DNA of 64,000 bases from Verrucomicrobiota bacterium (GCA_030604905.1 JAUVVA010000001.1:62001-126000); one strand, 5' to 3'. Counted from the first letter of the stretch, positions 9,611 to 20,076 are shown. Notes: generated by a model not told the origin, from the sequence alone. Translations and numbers: made by a program.

Positions 9611-9640
9611 GAGAAATTGCGCAAAAGAATGCAAAGTTTC
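9611..9640 (-). promoter_or_regulatory. Candidate operator with TTGCGCAA palindrome and 10-bp phased GCAA
   Basis: In the 179-bp gap upstream of the beta-helix gene (start 9505), the plus strand shows GAAATTGCGCAAAAG (9613-9627), with the palindrome TTGCGCAA at 9617-9624. A second GCAA starts at 9631, exactly 10 bp after the first at 9621. The same GAAATTGC...GCAAAA element recurs in the promoter gap at 48.8 kb, and phased TTGC recurs at 30.9 kb. It is probably a regulator site for the 9505-to-1 transcript. Confidence 0.5.
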
Positions 9641-9684
9641 GCGCCGGAGATCTCTTTGCGAGGGGCGTCGAGGCGAAGGCTTCG

Positions 9685-11361
9685 TCAGTGTCCGGTGATT
9701 CGGAAAGACTGCCGCACCACGGCAGCGGTTTTGACCTTGGGTTCGCTGGCGCGGCCCCATTGCCAGGCGGCGACGGTGACCTCGACGGGGAATCTGGCGC
9801 GGGGCGGGAGCGGGGTGAAGACGAGGCGATCGCCCTCGATGATCGCGGGGCCGGAGACGATGAAGTAGGAGACGGGCAGGCCGGAGTCGGACGTGGCGGC
9901 GAGGGGGATGAACGCGGTGCCGGCGGGCACATCGGCGAGGGGCGGGAAGGTGATGGTCTGCCCGGCGCCTTCTTTGTTCTCTTGGAGCGCGAGGGCGGCG
10001 GGTTGGACGCTGCGGCGGTGCGCGGCGTCGCCCTCGTGGCGGGCGATGAGGTAGGAGGCGCCGCCGTTTTTCCAGGCGCGGTCCAGGGAGACGCGGAAAC
10101 GGCCGGGCGCGCCGGGCACGGGGGCGTAGGGGCCGCAGATCCACTCGACGAGCGGATCGCCGGGAGCGCGGGCGAGGGGCGCGCCGGCGCCGACGAAGGG
10201 CTCGGGGATCTGGTGGGCTAGCGTGGCGCGGAGGGTGAACTCGCCGTCGGTGGTGACGGTGACGCGGGTGACGGAGTTGAAGGTGAAGGGCTCAATCTTC
10301 ACGCCGGGGTCGTCTGACGCGAAGAGGACGAGCTGGGGCGCGGCTTCCCAGTTGGTGGAACTCAGGCGCTGGGCGTCGCGGGCGAGCTCGGCGTCGAAGA
10401 ACCACGGGCGCATCGCGTCCGGAGATTCTGGATACGCGTGAATCTTGAGGTCGGTCTGGCCGGGGAGCGGGAGGTGGGCGAGGACGCCGGCCTCGAGATC
10501 GACGGGCTTCAGGGCGGGCGAGCCGTCGTCGGAGAGGCGGGCGCGGGCGGCGGCGGCGAGGTAGCGGCCGAAGTGCTCCGCCATGGCGTCGGAGCAGTAG
10601 AAGTGCCCCGTGCCGGGCTCGACGATGATGCTGAGTGGCCAGCGGGAGGCGGGCCGGTCGCGGCCCCAGGCCGGGTAGCCGGATGCATCGGAGGCGTAAG
10701 TCTCGCGAAGGTCCGACTTGGTTTGTCCCCATTCTTGGCCGGTGCCCAGGGTCCAGAGGAGCGGGACGGTCTTGTTCTGGGGCAGGTGTGGATTCTTGAC
10801 GCAGATGCCGGCGGCGACGCGCTCGGGGCGGGCGTTGATCAGGCCGACGACCATGAGGAGGTGGCCGGATTCGCCGACGGGAAACCAGGGCGCGGCGGCG
10901 AGCTCGGTGTAGCCGGACTTCTCGGCGAGGGCGGCGAGGAGTTTTTCGAGGAAGGCGGCTTGGATGGCGTCGCTGTTGGGGAGGGTTTTGACGTCGATGG
11001 GCTCGGCGCCGGGGGCGGGGGCGGCCTTGCCGAAGCGCCAGAAGGATGGCACGCCCCAGACGAGGGCAAGGTCGTGCTCGGCGCAGGCGCGGCGGATGGC
11101 GGGGTGGCCGACGAGCATGTGCTCCGGGACGTTGGTGGCCATGACGACTACGCCGCGGACGCGAGTTGTGGACTCGGGAATCCAGAGGTAGAGCGTGCCT
11201 TTGTTTTTCGAGCCGTCGGGCCAGCCCTCGTTTTCGCCGGAGACGTGCCACTGGAAGACCTGGTTCTCGGCGGAGCGGGTGGAGGCGGGCTGGGATGCGC
11301 CGAGGGTTAAGCCGTAAAAGAACGCGGAGAGCGCAAAGAAAAGGAGGCGCGGGGGCGACAT
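9685..11361 (-). CDS. Secreted alpha/beta hydrolase, putative carbohydrate esterase
   Basis: The 558-aa exported protein (signal peptide about 1-22) has an alpha/beta-hydrolase core to about residue 330. VRGVVVMATNVPE forms the first core strand, WFPVGESGHLLMV holds the nucleophile elbow (GxSxG variant, Ser near 163), and EPGTGHFYCSD near 250 is a plausible His segment. The C-terminal 200 residues are beta-rich and Ig-like (TITFPPLADVPAGTAFIPL...). No recognised CE family can be claimed. In this locus it most likely removes ester groups from the polysaccharide. It follows the GH95 gene by 73 bp on the same strand and precedes the 9.6-kb promoter gap, so it may end a transcript. Its signal-peptide codons contain a degenerate copy of the dispersed repeat (11311-11345). 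Confidence 0.75.
   Translation of the reverse strand: MSPPRLLFFALSAFFYGLTLGASQPASTRSAENQVFQWHVSGENEGWPDGSKNKGTLYLWIPESTTRVRGVVVMATNVPEHMLVGHPAIRRACAEHDLALVWGVPSFWRFGKAAPAPGAEPIDVKTLPNSDAIQAAFLEKLLAALAEKSGYTELAAAPWFPVGESGHLLMVVGLINARPERVAAGICVKNPHLPQNKTVPLLWTLGTGQEWGQTKSDLRETYASDASGYPAWGRDRPASRWPLSIIVEPGTGHFYCSDAMAEHFGRYLAAAARARLSDDGSPALKPVDLEAGVLAHLPLPGQTDLKIHAYPESPDAMRPWFFDAELARDAQRLSSTNWEAAPQLVLFASDDPGVKIEPFTFNSVTRVTVTTDGEFTLRATLAHQIPEPFVGAGAPLARAPGDPLVEWICGPYAPVPGAPGRFRVSLDRAWKNGGASYLIARHEGDAAHRRSVQPAALALQENKEGAGQTITFPPLADVPAGTAFIPLAATSDSGLPVSYFIVSGPAIIEGDRLVFTPLPPRARFPVEVTVAAWQWGRASEPKVKTAAVVRQSFRITGH
11311..11345 (-). repeat. Degenerate dispersed repeat in signal-peptide codons
   Basis: The plus strand reads GCCGTAAAAGAACGCGGAGA then GCGCAAAGAAAAG. 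It aligns with GCCGCAAAGAACGCAAAAAG... at 22436-22470, differing mostly by A/G transitions. It encodes LLFFALSAFFYG of the alpha/beta hydrolase signal peptide. Confidence 0.55.
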
Positions 11362-11434
11362 GGGGTGAAGGGGTGGGTTCCGCTTTTATCCAACTCGACG
11401 TGGCGGGCTCGGTGGCCCGTGCCAGCTGCCCGTG

Positions 11435-13768
11435 TCAGCGGAAGTCTGCGGGGCTGAGGGTGTGCGTGGAGTGCGGCTGGAGCTCGATGGGGGCGCGGCG
11501 GCCTTGGTATTCGAGGTGGAGCGGGCCGGGGCGGGCGCGGGGGCCGGCGGTGATGACGGCCTTGGCGAGTTGGCCGTCGGTCCACTCAAGGTCGAGGGTG
11601 AGGTCGCCGCGGGCGCGCAGTCCGCGCACGGAGCCGACGGGCCAGGCGCGGGGCAGGGCGGGGAGGAGTTTTACGCGGCCGAGGTGGCTGTGGAGGAGCA
11701 TCTCGGCGATGGCGGCGGTGGAGCCGAAGTTTCCGTCGATCTGGAAGGGCGGGTGGTTGTCCCAGAGGTTGTCGAGGGTGGATTTGTCGAGGATGGCGAG
11801 GAGGTTTTTGTAAGCTTCTTCGGCGTCGGAGAGGCGGGCATACATGCCGATGATCCAGGCGCGGCTCCAGCCGGTGCCGGCGCCACCGTGGCGGAGGCGG
11901 TGTTCGAGGGTTTTGACGACGGCCGAGCGCAGGGCGGGGTCGCCGTCGAGGTCGATCTGGTTGCCGGGGTAGGCGCCGACGAGGTGCGAGATGTGGCGGT
12001 GGCCGGGCTCGACCTCCTCGAAGGGGAGACGCCATTCGAGGAGGCGACCGTCGGTGCCGATTTGGGGACGGAAAATCCGGGGCAGGCGTTCACGCACGGT
12101 TTGCGCGAGGGGCGTGTCGGATTTGCCGAGCGCTGCGGCGGCTTCGAGGTAGTCGTGGAAGACTTGGAGGACCATGAACTGGTCGAAGGAGTTGCCGGCG
12201 GAGAGGGCGGCGGTCTTCACCTCGCCGGTTTCGTCGCGGTAGCGGTAGGCGTTTTCGGGCGAGCAGGCGGGGCGGGCCATCCACTGGCCTTCTTGGGGGC
12301 CGGGGATGAGCCAGGAGAGAACGAACTCGGTGGAGGCGCTGAGGGCGTCCCAGTGTTTCTCGAGCACGCGGGGGTCGCGGTTGAAGCGGTGGTGTTCGAG
12401 GAGGTGGGTGGCCATCCACTGGCCGCCGAAGAAGGAGCCGCTCCAGGGGGCGCGGCGGCTCATCATGTGGGCGTGGCCCCAGAGGTCGGTGGCGTGGGGC
12501 ATGCACCAGCCTTGCATGCCCATGCGGCGAGCCATGTCGCGGCCGGAGGCTTGGAAGAGCTCGAGGAGGTCGAAGAGGGGGCGGTGCAGCTCGGAGAGGT
12601 GGGTGGTCTCCGCCGCCCAGTAGTTCATCTGGAGGTTGATGTTGAGGTGGAAGTCGCTGGACCAGGGGGCTTGGAGGTGGGGGTTCCAGATGCCTTGGAG
12701 GTTGGCGGGGAGGGTGCCTGGGCGAGAGGAGGCGATGAGGAGGTAGCGGCCGAACTGAAAGTAGGTCTCGAGGAGCTGGGGGTCGTGGCGGCCGGCGCGG
12801 ACGGCTTGAAGGCGCTCACGGGTGGGGAGGGCGAGGAGGTCGGCGTCGCTGGCGCCGAGGTGAAGGGCGACGCGGTCGAAGTAGGCGCGGTGGTCGGCGA
12901 TGGCGGCCTCGCGGAGCTGGGTGTAGCCGGTGCTTTCGCTGTGGCGGAGGTGCTGGCGGGTTTTGTCCTCCCAGCCGGGGGGAAGCTTTTGGCGGGGGTT
13001 GGCGAGGTCGATGTCGGTGGCGGCGGCGAGATAGAAGCGGGTGGTGCGGCTCCGGGTGACGCGGAGGACGTCGTCGGCGGCGTGGAGGGCGCCGTCGGTG
13101 GTGGCGCGGACGCGGGCGAGGTAGCGGGTGGCGTCGTGGCCGGTGGCGGCGCCGCGTTTGAGGAGTTCGCCGTCTTCAGTGACGCCGTCTTGGTCGAAGG
13201 CGAGGCGGAGGTCGAGGGGGCGGCTGGTGGTGACGGAGATGGCGACGAGATCGTGGGGCGCGGAGGCGAAGATTTCCTGCGTGATAAGGGTGCCGTCCTC
13301 GAGTTCGTGGTGCGTGCGGGCGAGGCCGGTTTGGAGGTCGAGCTCGCGGCGGGTGTGCTTGAGGGGGGAGGCGACGTCGTAGTGGAGGTGGAGCCAGCCG
13401 AGCGGTTGGTAGGAGTTGGGGCTGATGGTTTTGAGGAGCCGGATCTCGAAGTGGGCGTCGGCCTCGGCGTAGCGGCCGTCGGCTTCGAACTGGCGGATGG
13501 TTTCGAGGTGGGTGTGGCTGTCCTCGGGCATGAGGAAGCGCTCGGCGGGGTCGCGGTGCCAGATGCTTTCCTCGTTGAGGAGGATACGCTCCGTCGGGAA
13601 GTCGCCGTGGGGCATGGCGCCGAGGCGACCGTTGCCGACGGGGTAGGCGAGGTCCCAAGACGCGGCGGGGCGGTCGTCCCAGATTGTGAGCGGAGCGGTG
13701 GCGGCCGGGGTGGTGGGGAGGGTGGTCGCGCAACTGGGCGGGAGCATGGTTTGGGGAAGCTTGGGCAT
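11435..13768 (-). CDS. GH95 alpha-L-fucosidase (or alpha-L-galactosidase)
   Basis: The 777-aa protein has full GH95 architecture. The N-terminal beta domain carries [15 protein letters not shown] and [11 protein letters not shown], followed by the (alpha/alpha)6 barrel and a short C-terminal beta domain. Family catalytic positions are present: the Asn pair in NINLQMNYW (about 376), the SPEN glutamate (about 504, general acid) and the Asp in FQIDGNFG (about 678, base activated by the Asn pair). GH95 removes alpha-1,2-linked L-fucose, and some members act on L-galactose. No signal peptide is visible ([13 protein letters not shown]...), in contrast to most enzymes here, so it may act inside the cell on imported oligosaccharides. 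It lies 55 bp downstream of GH29 on the same strand. Confidence 0.93.
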   Translation of the reverse strand: MPKLPQTMLPPSCATTLPTTPAATAPLTIWDDRPAASWDLAYPVGNGRLGAMPHGDFPTERILLNEESIWHRDPAERFLMPEDSHTHLETIRQFEADGRYAEADAHFEIRLLKTISPNSYQPLGWLHLHYDVASPLKHTRRELDLQTGLARTHHELEDGTLITQEIFASAPHDLVAISVTTSRPLDLRLAFDQDGVTEDGELLKRGAATGHDATRYLARVRATTDGALHAADDVLRVTRSRTTRFYLAAATDIDLANPRQKLPPGWEDKTRQHLRHSESTGYTQLREAAIADHRAYFDRVALHLGASDADLLALPTRERLQAVRAGRHDPQLLETYFQFGRYLLIASSRPGTLPANLQGIWNPHLQAPWSSDFHLNINLQMNYWAAETTHLSELHRPLFDLLELFQASGRDMARRMGMQGWCMPHATDLWGHAHMMSRRAPWSGSFFGGQWMATHLLEHHRFNRDPRVLEKHWDALSASTEFVLSWLIPGPQEGQWMARPACSPENAYRYRDETGEVKTAALSAGNSFDQFMVLQVFHDYLEAAAALGKSDTPLAQTVRERLPRIFRPQIGTDGRLLEWRLPFEEVEPGHRHISHLVGAYPGNQIDLDGDPALRSAVVKTLEHRLRHGGAGTGWSRAWIIGMYARLSDAEEAYKNLLAILDKSTLDNLWDNHPPFQIDGNFGSTAAIAEMLLHSHLGRVKLLPALPRAWPVGSVRGLRARGDLTLDLEWTDGQLAKAVITAGPRARPGPLHLEYQGRRAPIELQPHSTHTLSPADFR

Positions 13769-13823
13769 GCGGGGGCCGGGGAGGGGCGGAGACGGCCCGA
13801 GGTTCGCGCTACTTGGCTCGCGC

Positions 13824-15521
13824 TCAGGAATGAGGGGTGAGGTGGACGGCGCGGAGGTTCATGACGGCGCCGACCGGGACGGCCTGGGCGACGACGCGGA
13901 TCTCGAGTTCGTCGTGCGGGTCGAGGGTGATCACGCCGGCCTCGGCGCGGACGTATTCGCCCCAGCCGCCGGTGCCGGCGGCGACGAAGGGCACGTGTTT
14001 GTCGCCGAAGGTCACGTGGGCGAGGGTGCCTTCGCGGTGGCGAGGCACGGCGTATTCCAACTCGACGCGATAAGCGCCGGCGCGGTGGAGGTGGACTCGC
14101 CAGAGGGGCCAGGAATCGAGGGAAGACCAGCAACCGAGCTCGGGTATGGAGCCGGCGTGCAGGGAAAGGTGGTCGCCGAAGATCTCGGCGTCGGCGGCGC
14201 GGAGGGCGATGGCGCCGTCGGCCGGCTGCGGGATCACGGGCGGGCGGGGGCGGGGCGGGACGGCGCCTAGGCGCGGGGCGGAGGCGTAGCGTAGTTCTAT
14301 GGCGGATACGGCGGAGTCAGGCGCGGCGGGAGGGAGCCGGAGGATGAAGGCGCCGTCGGCGACGGACTCGGCGGAGACTGGCGCGTCGGGCGCGGCGAGC
14401 AGGCGGGCCGAGGCGGGCAGGTCGAGGAGCGGGACGGAGAGGCGGCCGTCGGCGGGCCATTTCTCGACGAGGAGGTAGAGCTTGTCGCCGCTCGTGGTGG
14501 CGAAGCCCCAGGGGAGGCGGTGCGGGAAGGGACCGGCGGAGGCGCCGCGGATGGCGGCGCCGTTGACGCGCATCCAGGCGCCGATGGCGCGGAGGGCCTC
14601 GAGGGTGGGTTCGGGGATGCTGCCGTCGGCGCGCGGGCCGATGTTGAGGAGGTAGTTGCCGCCTTGGGAGACGACCTCGCAGAGCTGGCGGATGAGGAGC
14701 GCGGGCGGTTTCCAGTCGTGGTCGTGGAGGTTGAAGCCCCAGGACTCGTTGGTGGTCATGCAGGTTTCCCAGGAGCGCGCGGGGCGCTTCGCGGGGATGC
14801 GCTGCTCGGGGGTGTCGAAGTGGCCGGGGTGGCCTTCGCCGAGCCGGTCGTTTTGGAGAATGCCAGGGGCGAGGGCTTGGACGGCGGCGTTGACGCGCGC
14901 GGCGCGCTCGGGGCTCATCTTGGCGGGCGTGTCCCACCAGAGGCAGGCGGGCACGCCGGGGCCGTAGTTGGTGAGGAGTTCGCGGATCTGCGGGATGGAG
15001 AAGTGGTCGAGGTAGTCGTCGAAGTCGCGGTCCTGCGCGGGCGAGTCCCAGTTGCCGGCGTAGGTGGCGCCGCCGTTGATCCAATCCTGGGCCTGGGAGT
15101 AGTAGAAACCGATGGGGAGGCCGGCGCGGCGACAGGCGTCGACGAGCGGGCGGAGGACATCGCGCGCGGCGGGGGTGGCATCCTTGGCGTTCCAATCGGT
15201 GACCTTGGTTTCGAAGAGGGCGAAGCCGTCGTGGTGTTTGGCGCCGACGACGACGTAGCCCATGCCGGCGTCGAGCGCGGCGCGGACCCAGGCCTCGGGG
15301 TCGTAGCGTTCGGCTGTGAAGCCGGCGGCGTAGGGCTTGTAGTCGGCGACGGGAATCTGGGCGGAGTTCATTAGCCACTCGCTGGCGCCGGCGACGGGTC
15401 GGCCGCGGTGGACGCCGGCCGGGACCGAGTAGACGCCCCAGTGGATGAAGAGGCCGAAACGGGCCTCGCGCCACCAGGCGGGGGGCATTGCGGCGGAGGG
15501 GGAGGCGATGGAGGACGACAT
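13824..15521 (-). CDS. GH29 alpha-L-fucosidase with C-terminal carbohydrate-binding-like domain
   Basis: The 565-aa protein begins almost directly with the GH29 TIM barrel ([19 protein letters not shown]). It shows the family blocks [21 protein letters not shown] and LWWDTP, with the nucleophile Asp near residue 195. [13 protein letters not shown] and [13 protein letters not shown] follow. A beta domain comes after the barrel, and the last 130 residues ([19 protein letters not shown] to the end) look like a DUF5077/CBM-like module. GH29 is a retaining exo-alpha-L-fucosidase family with broader linkage range than GH95. No signal peptide is visible, so a cytoplasmic role on imported oligosaccharides is likely. 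The spacer upstream is filled by octamer repeats (15526-15619). Confidence 0.93.
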   Translation of the reverse strand: MSSSIASPSAAMPPAWWREARFGLFIHWGVYSVPAGVHRGRPVAGASEWLMNSAQIPVADYKPYAAGFTAERYDPEAWVRAALDAGMGYVVVGAKHHDGFALFETKVTDWNAKDATPAARDVLRPLVDACRRAGLPIGFYYSQAQDWINGGATYAGNWDSPAQDRDFDDYLDHFSIPQIRELLTNYGPGVPACLWWDTPAKMSPERAARVNAAVQALAPGILQNDRLGEGHPGHFDTPEQRIPAKRPARSWETCMTTNESWGFNLHDHDWKPPALLIRQLCEVVSQGGNYLLNIGPRADGSIPEPTLEALRAIGAWMRVNGAAIRGASAGPFPHRLPWGFATTSGDKLYLLVEKWPADGRLSVPLLDLPASARLLAAPDAPVSAESVADGAFILRLPPAAPDSAVSAIELRYASAPRLGAVPPRPRPPVIPQPADGAIALRAADAEIFGDHLSLHAGSIPELGCWSSLDSWPLWRVHLHRAGAYRVELEYAVPRHREGTLAHVTFGDKHVPFVAAGTGGWGEYVRAEAGVITLDPHDELEIRVVAQAVPVGAVMNLRAVHLTPHS

Positions 15522-15525
15522 TTTA

Positions 15526-15619
15526 ACGCAAAGACGCAGAGGCGCAGAGGTCGCAAAGGAAGAGGAGAAAGGGCTCGGAGGGGTCGCGGGCGTTTCTCCG
15601 CGTCTTTGCGCCTCTGCGT
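15526..15619. repeat. Inverted pair of RCGCRRAG octamer repeats filling an operon spacer
   Basis: The left arm is ACGCAAAG-ACGCAGAG-GCGCAGAG (15526-15549) with a further copy at 15551-15558. The right arm (15596-15619) is the reverse complement of ACGCAGAG-GCGCAAAG-ACGCGGAG. The arms differ by A/G transitions only and could form a large stem. The pair lies between the stop of the 1482-aa gene (15628) and the GH29 start (15521). The same octamers occur at 22503-22526 and 25031-25054. Confidence 0.75.
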
Positions 15620-15627
15620 TTAGAGCT

Positions 15628-18600
15628 TCATTTCGATTCGGCGTGGAGGCGGGCGATTTCGGCGGCGCTGAGTTCGCGGTTCTCGACGAAGATCGAAGCC
15701 ATGGCTCCCGGGTGATTGGGGAGGAAGTCGAGGGCGTCGGTGCGGAGGCCGTCGGCTCCGGGGCCTTCGGCCACGAGGCGGCCGTCGAGGTAGAGGGCGA
15801 GCCGGGTGGGCGTGGCGCTGAGAACGATGTGATGCCAGACTCCGGGAGTGATCGAGCCCGCGACGAGCCGGCCAGGATCGGCGCGGAGTCGGCCGTTGGC
15901 CATGCGAACGGAGATGGTGCGGTAGGATTTTCCGAAGGCGGTGAGGCCTTGCTTGCCGACGAGCAGGCCGTCGCCGGTGTCGCTACGGAACCAGCCGCCG
16001 ACCGTGAATTCGGGGTCGCGCATCCTGAGGAAGTGCAGCTTGAGCGGCACGCGGCCGGCGCCGCGGGTCATGTTGATGTCCACGCCGACCATCCCGGAGG
16101 AGGCGGCGACGGGCGGGGCTAGGAGGGCGCGGCGTCCGTCGAGCTCGCCGGCGCGGGCGAAGTCGGCGATCCAGACGCGGCAGCGAGACTCGAGGGTGGT
16201 GATGCCGGTGCGGCCGTCCCATGTCGCGAAGTCCACGCGGGCCAGAAGGTCGGCGTCGGGGGAATTCGGCGGCAGCTTGGCGTCGGCGGGCCGGCGGAGC
16301 TTCGCGGCGTCCACCGGGAGTGTTTGGCCGTCCGGGTAGGTGACGCTGAGGTCGGCGGGACTGGAGCCGAGGCGAAGGGAGAGCGGGTGCCAGCCGGCTT
16401 CGAGATAAATGCGGCCGTCGGGCAGGCGGCCGGCGACGCCGCGTTGAACGACGACTTCGCCGGAAATGCGGAGCTGGCTCTGGTAGGCGTGGCGGAAGGA
16501 GCCGAGGTGGGTGTAGCCGGGGCGCTGCGCGGGCAGGTGGAAGGCGTAGACTCCGTCGACGGGGGCTTCGAACCAGCCGTCGTAGACGACGACCTGGGCC
16601 GGGACCTCGTTTTCCTCCATGCGGTTCACAAGATCCCGGCGGCGGGGCTCCAGGCCGTCGATTTCGAGGTAGGACGGATCGCGGTCGAGACCCTCGCGTT
16701 CGTAGGCGGAACGGATGACTCCGGGAACGAGGGGGCCGGGGGCGGGCGTGGCGTTTTTGCGAACAAGCGCGGGCTGGGCGGGGCGGGCGTCGGCGGGGAG
16801 GACGGCGGCGAGGCGCGACTGGGAGATGGGCGAGAACTCGGTGTCGGCGGGGCCGCGCATCGTGACGGCGAAGGGCATGAGGCCGCGGGTGGCGAGGTTC
16901 CAGAACTGCGGGTCGGTGACGACGAGCTCGATGGGGTGCCAGCCGCTGCCGAGGACGACGCTGCCGCGACGAATGGTCTGGTGTTGGTGGAAGACGCCGG
17001 TCTCGGCGATGGCGTCCTGACCGGCGACGTTGAGGAGAACGGGGCCGCAGGAATCGACGGCGAAGTGATAGACGCCGTTCTTGTGGGCCTGGAAAAAGCC
17101 GGTGAAGCGGTAGAAGCCCTTCGCCTGTTCGCTGATGGGCGCGGCGGGCACGGCGTGCGGGAGCTCGAAGCCGGTGTGCGCGTGGGCGGTGACGAGGGGC
17201 GTGGCGCGGTCGAGGTCGGGGAGCATGACCTTGTCGGCGCGGAAGAAGCCGCGGTCGTCCCAGAGCTTTGTATTGACTTCGTAGATACGCGCGAGGAGGC
17301 CGGGGGAGGATTTTGCCGGCGCTGCCTTCAGGCCGGAGACGGTAGGCCGGACTTCGAAGTTGGCGACGAGGTCGGCGCTCGCCTGCTGTTTGCCCGGCCA
17401 GGCGGGGTCGAAGACGCGGGCGCGGAGGGTGGAGCTAGACTTGACGCGGAAGGGGCCGTCGAAGCGCGGGGAGGCGGCGCTGGGCTCGGAACCGTCGAGG
17501 GTGTAGCGGATCTCGGCGGGGGCGGGCACCCGTTCAAAGGCGACCGGGTAACCGCCTTCGTGGATCGGGTAGAGCGGCGGCACGCCTTCGCGCCGGGTGG
17601 TGCGGAGTTCGTTGGCGTCGAAGCGGTCGCCGCCGACGAGAAGCACGGGCCGGGCCGGTGCGGCAGGGTTGGCGAGGGCGGGCTTTCCGTTGCGGGTGAA
17701 ATCGAAGACGGTGCGGCCGCCGTCGGTCCGGGCGAAGCGGTAGAGGTCGCGCTGTTTTCCGAGGGTGACGGTGAGCTCGGAGCGATCGTGGTTCCAGGCG
17801 GTGACGGGGAGCGGGTCGCCGGAGCGGTGCGGGTAGAAGAGCACGCGGAACTCGGGCGAGGTGGAGAGGGCGGGAACGACGAGCTGGGTGAAGCGGTTGA
17901 AGGGGCGCTCGGGACGGCCGGGCAGGACCTGCACGCGGGGGACCGGGTATCCGTAGTCCGAATTGCGATACAGGATGCGGACGAGGAGGAGCGGGTCGCC
18001 TCGCTTCACGACGGGGCGGCCGGTCTCGGGGTCGCGCGGGGTGCCGCCGGGGGCGATGAGGAACTCGCTTTCGCGGCGGTGGGAGGGCTCGACGTTCTGG
18101 AACTGGATCTCGGTGGTGCGGGCGTCGACGACGACGGCGTCGTCGGGGAGGTTGAAGGAGGCTTCAAAGAGGCGACGGTCGGGGCCTTCGGTGCGGGCGT
18201 CGTCGAGGAGGAGGACGTAGGGGCGCTCGCCGCGGGCGAGGTGGACCGTGCGGTAGGCCTGGGCGACATCGGGCTGGTTGTCGCCGTAAAACTCGACGAG
18301 GCGGGTCTCGCCGCTCCAGGGACCGTAATCGGTGTGGGCGTAGCCGTCGTTGAAGGCGACGGTGCCGGGGTGGAAGGCGACCTGGAGGTCGCGGGTGAGG
18401 TCGAAGTTCTTCTCGGTGAAGGGCCGGTAGTAGGGCAAGTGGCCCGATGGAAAGGAGAGCGGGTGGACCTGCATCACCTTGTTGTGCCGGTAGGCGAGGC
18501 GGGCGTCGCCGGCGGCGGAGAGGCCGTGCGGGCCCTCGTTGACGCCGAGCCAGACCCCGGGGACGGGCGGCCAGGAAAGGCCGCGGCCGTCGATCGTGAG

Positions 18601-20076
18601 CATGTTTTGGAGGCTCGTGGCCTTGACGGCGAGGAGGTCCTCATCGCGCAGCCAGTTGACGCCGTCCTTCCACATCACGACGCGGTTAGCCTCGGAGCCT
18701 TCGTGGCCGCCGTAGTAGAAATCTTGCTTGTTGTGGAAGCCGAGGTGGAGGTCGCCGATGCGCCAGGAATTGCGTGCCTCGACGTAGCCGCGGCGGTCGT
18801 CCTGCCAGGTGATCGGGAGATTGAGCGAGTCGATGGCGGACTGGCTTTCCCAGTCGGCGAGCTTGCCGGCGCGGTCGTCGCCGGGGCCGCCGCCAGCGAA
18901 GAGGAGGAGAAGCTCGGGCGCGATGCCGACGGGGTCGGGCCAGCGGAGCTCGGGATCGGTGATGAAAGGGTGGGTGGTCAGGCTCGCGTGGTAGAGGAAG
19001 TCGAAGGAGCGGTCCTCGGGGTAGAGGAAGCGCATCAGCCAGATGACGTGGAACGCGGAGGCGCGCATTTCCTCGCGAATGATCCAGCGGTCGCGTTCGC
19101 GGCGGAGGCTGGCGAGGGCGAAGCGCATCTTCGCGACGAGGTGGTCATGGCGGAGGACCCGGGGGTCGCGACGTCCGGCGGCGACAAAGGCGGAGGTGTT
19201 GAGCCAGCCTTTGATCGACTCGAAGTTCATGCCGTCCGCGTTGAGAAACCAGTTGAGCATGGCGTGAACCTTCCGCACGGAAGCGCGGAAGGTGGCTTCC
19301 GGGAACTCGGGCGTGCCCTCGATGAGGAGCATGAGCCGGATGAACTCCATGCCGAAGCCCTTGTGGTTGTTGATCTGGAAGTGCTCGGGCTCGGCGAGGT
19401 AGTTGGTGAAGCGGTCGGTGACGAGGCGTGCGATGACGCGCCGGGTGAGGGCCCTGTCCTCCGGCGAGAGCCAGTCGTGCAGGTAGTCGTAGTCGAGGAG
19501 AGTCCAGATCTCGTGCGGCGGTTCGGGGTCCTGGCTCGCGACGAGGGAGCGTTCGGCGGACCAGAGGTTCTGCCGATCGGGTTGGGCGTCGAGGCGGTCG
19601 AGCTTGGGCTCGAGGGAGCGGACGCGCTCCATGAACTGGGTCGCGAGGGCGCGTCCGAGCGTCTCGTCTTCGGCGACGAGGGCGGAGAACGCGCTGCGCG
19701 ATTCGCGGACGCGTTGCCAAAGGGCGCGAAACTCCGGCGGGGCGGATTCGCCTTGGGCGACGCGGGACCGGATGGCCGCCACGTCCGCGGGCGTGACGAG
19801 CACGCGTGGGTGAACGCCGGGCGCGGGGGCGGGATGGAGTTTCTCGGCGGCGAAGCCGGGCAGGGCGTAGGTGACGGGGCGCGGCAGCGGAGGCGGTGCG
19901 GGGTGAAACTCCCCCGAGAGGATGTCGGCCAGCGTAGGGTGGGCGCGCGGTTGCCACGTCGGCTCCTGGTAGAAGTCGCGGGCGGGGGTGGTGGGAGCGG
20001 CGACCGTGAAGGTCGGAGGAATGGCCACAAAAAGCACAAAAAGCGCAAAAGAGCGGAGGGCGGGGAGGGAGCGCAT
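15628..20076 (-). CDS. Giant heparinase II/III-like exported protein with two PA14-like and a LamG domain
   Basis: The 1482-aa protein has a signal peptide (1-27). It carries the paralogue signature GVHPRVLVTPADVAAIRSRV (about 85-105), a helical toroid region (to about 420) and a heparinase-like beta sandwich (about 430-830, with ERPYVLLLDDARTEG and FRVLFYPHRSGDPLP). A chitobiase C-terminal-like domain follows (about 842-908, IRYTLDGSEPS), then two PA14-like domains (about 918-1085 and 1118-1262) and a terminal LamG domain (about 1290-1482, HHIVLSATPTRLALYLDG). The usual HxHxD loop of heparinase-like lyases is replaced by GGHEGSEANRVV, so activity may differ or be lost. PA14 and LamG modules suggest glycan binding at the surface. 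It is probably co-transcribed with the GH95-like gene 20 bp upstream. Confidence 0.82.
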   Translation of the reverse strand: MRSLPALRSFALFVLFVAIPPTFTVAAPTTPARDFYQEPTWQPRAHPTLADILSGEFHPAPPPLPRPVTYALPGFAAEKLHPAPAPGVHPRVLVTPADVAAIRSRVAQGESAPPEFRALWQRVRESRSAFSALVAEDETLGRALATQFMERVRSLEPKLDRLDAQPDRQNLWSAERSLVASQDPEPPHEIWTLLDYDYLHDWLSPEDRALTRRVIARLVTDRFTNYLAEPEHFQINNHKGFGMEFIRLMLLIEGTPEFPEATFRASVRKVHAMLNWFLNADGMNFESIKGWLNTSAFVAAGRRDPRVLRHDHLVAKMRFALASLRRERDRWIIREEMRASAFHVIWLMRFLYPEDRSFDFLYHASLTTHPFITDPELRWPDPVGIAPELLLLFAGGGPGDDRAGKLADWESQSAIDSLNLPITWQDDRRGYVEARNSWRIGDLHLGFHNKQDFYYGGHEGSEANRVVMWKDGVNWLRDEDLLAVKATSLQNMLTIDGRGLSWPPVPGVWLGVNEGPHGLSAAGDARLAYRHNKVMQVHPLSFPSGHLPYYRPFTEKNFDLTRDLQVAFHPGTVAFNDGYAHTDYGPWSGETRLVEFYGDNQPDVAQAYRTVHLARGERPYVLLLDDARTEGPDRRLFEASFNLPDDAVVVDARTTEIQFQNVEPSHRRESEFLIAPGGTPRDPETGRPVVKRGDPLLLVRILYRNSDYGYPVPRVQVLPGRPERPFNRFTQLVVPALSTSPEFRVLFYPHRSGDPLPVTAWNHDRSELTVTLGKQRDLYRFARTDGGRTVFDFTRNGKPALANPAAPARPVLLVGGDRFDANELRTTRREGVPPLYPIHEGGYPVAFERVPAPAEIRYTLDGSEPSAASPRFDGPFRVKSSSTLRARVFDPAWPGKQQASADLVANFEVRPTVSGLKAAPAKSSPGLLARIYEVNTKLWDDRGFFRADKVMLPDLDRATPLVTAHAHTGFELPHAVPAAPISEQAKGFYRFTGFFQAHKNGVYHFAVDSCGPVLLNVAGQDAIAETGVFHQHQTIRRGSVVLGSGWHPIELVVTDPQFWNLATRGLMPFAVTMRGPADTEFSPISQSRLAAVLPADARPAQPALVRKNATPAPGPLVPGVIRSAYEREGLDRDPSYLEIDGLEPRRRDLVNRMEENEVPAQVVVYDGWFEAPVDGVYAFHLPAQRPGYTHLGSFRHAYQSQLRISGEVVVQRGVAGRLPDGRIYLEAGWHPLSLRLGSSPADLSVTYPDGQTLPVDAAKLRRPADAKLPPNSPDADLLARVDFATWDGRTGITTLESRCRVWIADFARAGELDGRRALLAPPVAASSGMVGVDINMTRGAGRVPLKLHFLRMRDPEFTVGGWFRSDTGDGLLVGKQGLTAFGKSYRTISVRMANGRLRADPGRLVAGSITPGVWHHIVLSATPTRLALYLDGRLVAEGPGADGLRTDALDFLPNHPGAMASIFVENRELSAAEIARLHAESK
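20019..20056 (-). repeat. Dispersed A-rich repeat encoding the signal-peptide core of the 1482-aa protein
   Basis: The plus strand from 20021 reads ATGGCCACAAAAAGCACAAA followed by AAGCGCAAAAGAGCGG. It matches the copy at 7215 almost exactly. It encodes FVLFVAI in the signal peptide, in the same reading frame as at 7215, although the two proteins are unrelated after the signal. Confidence 0.75.

Noticed and set aside
15526-15619. CRISPR array
   Set aside because: The units are 8-bp direct repeats without spacers and occur as an inverted pair. No cas-like gene is present.
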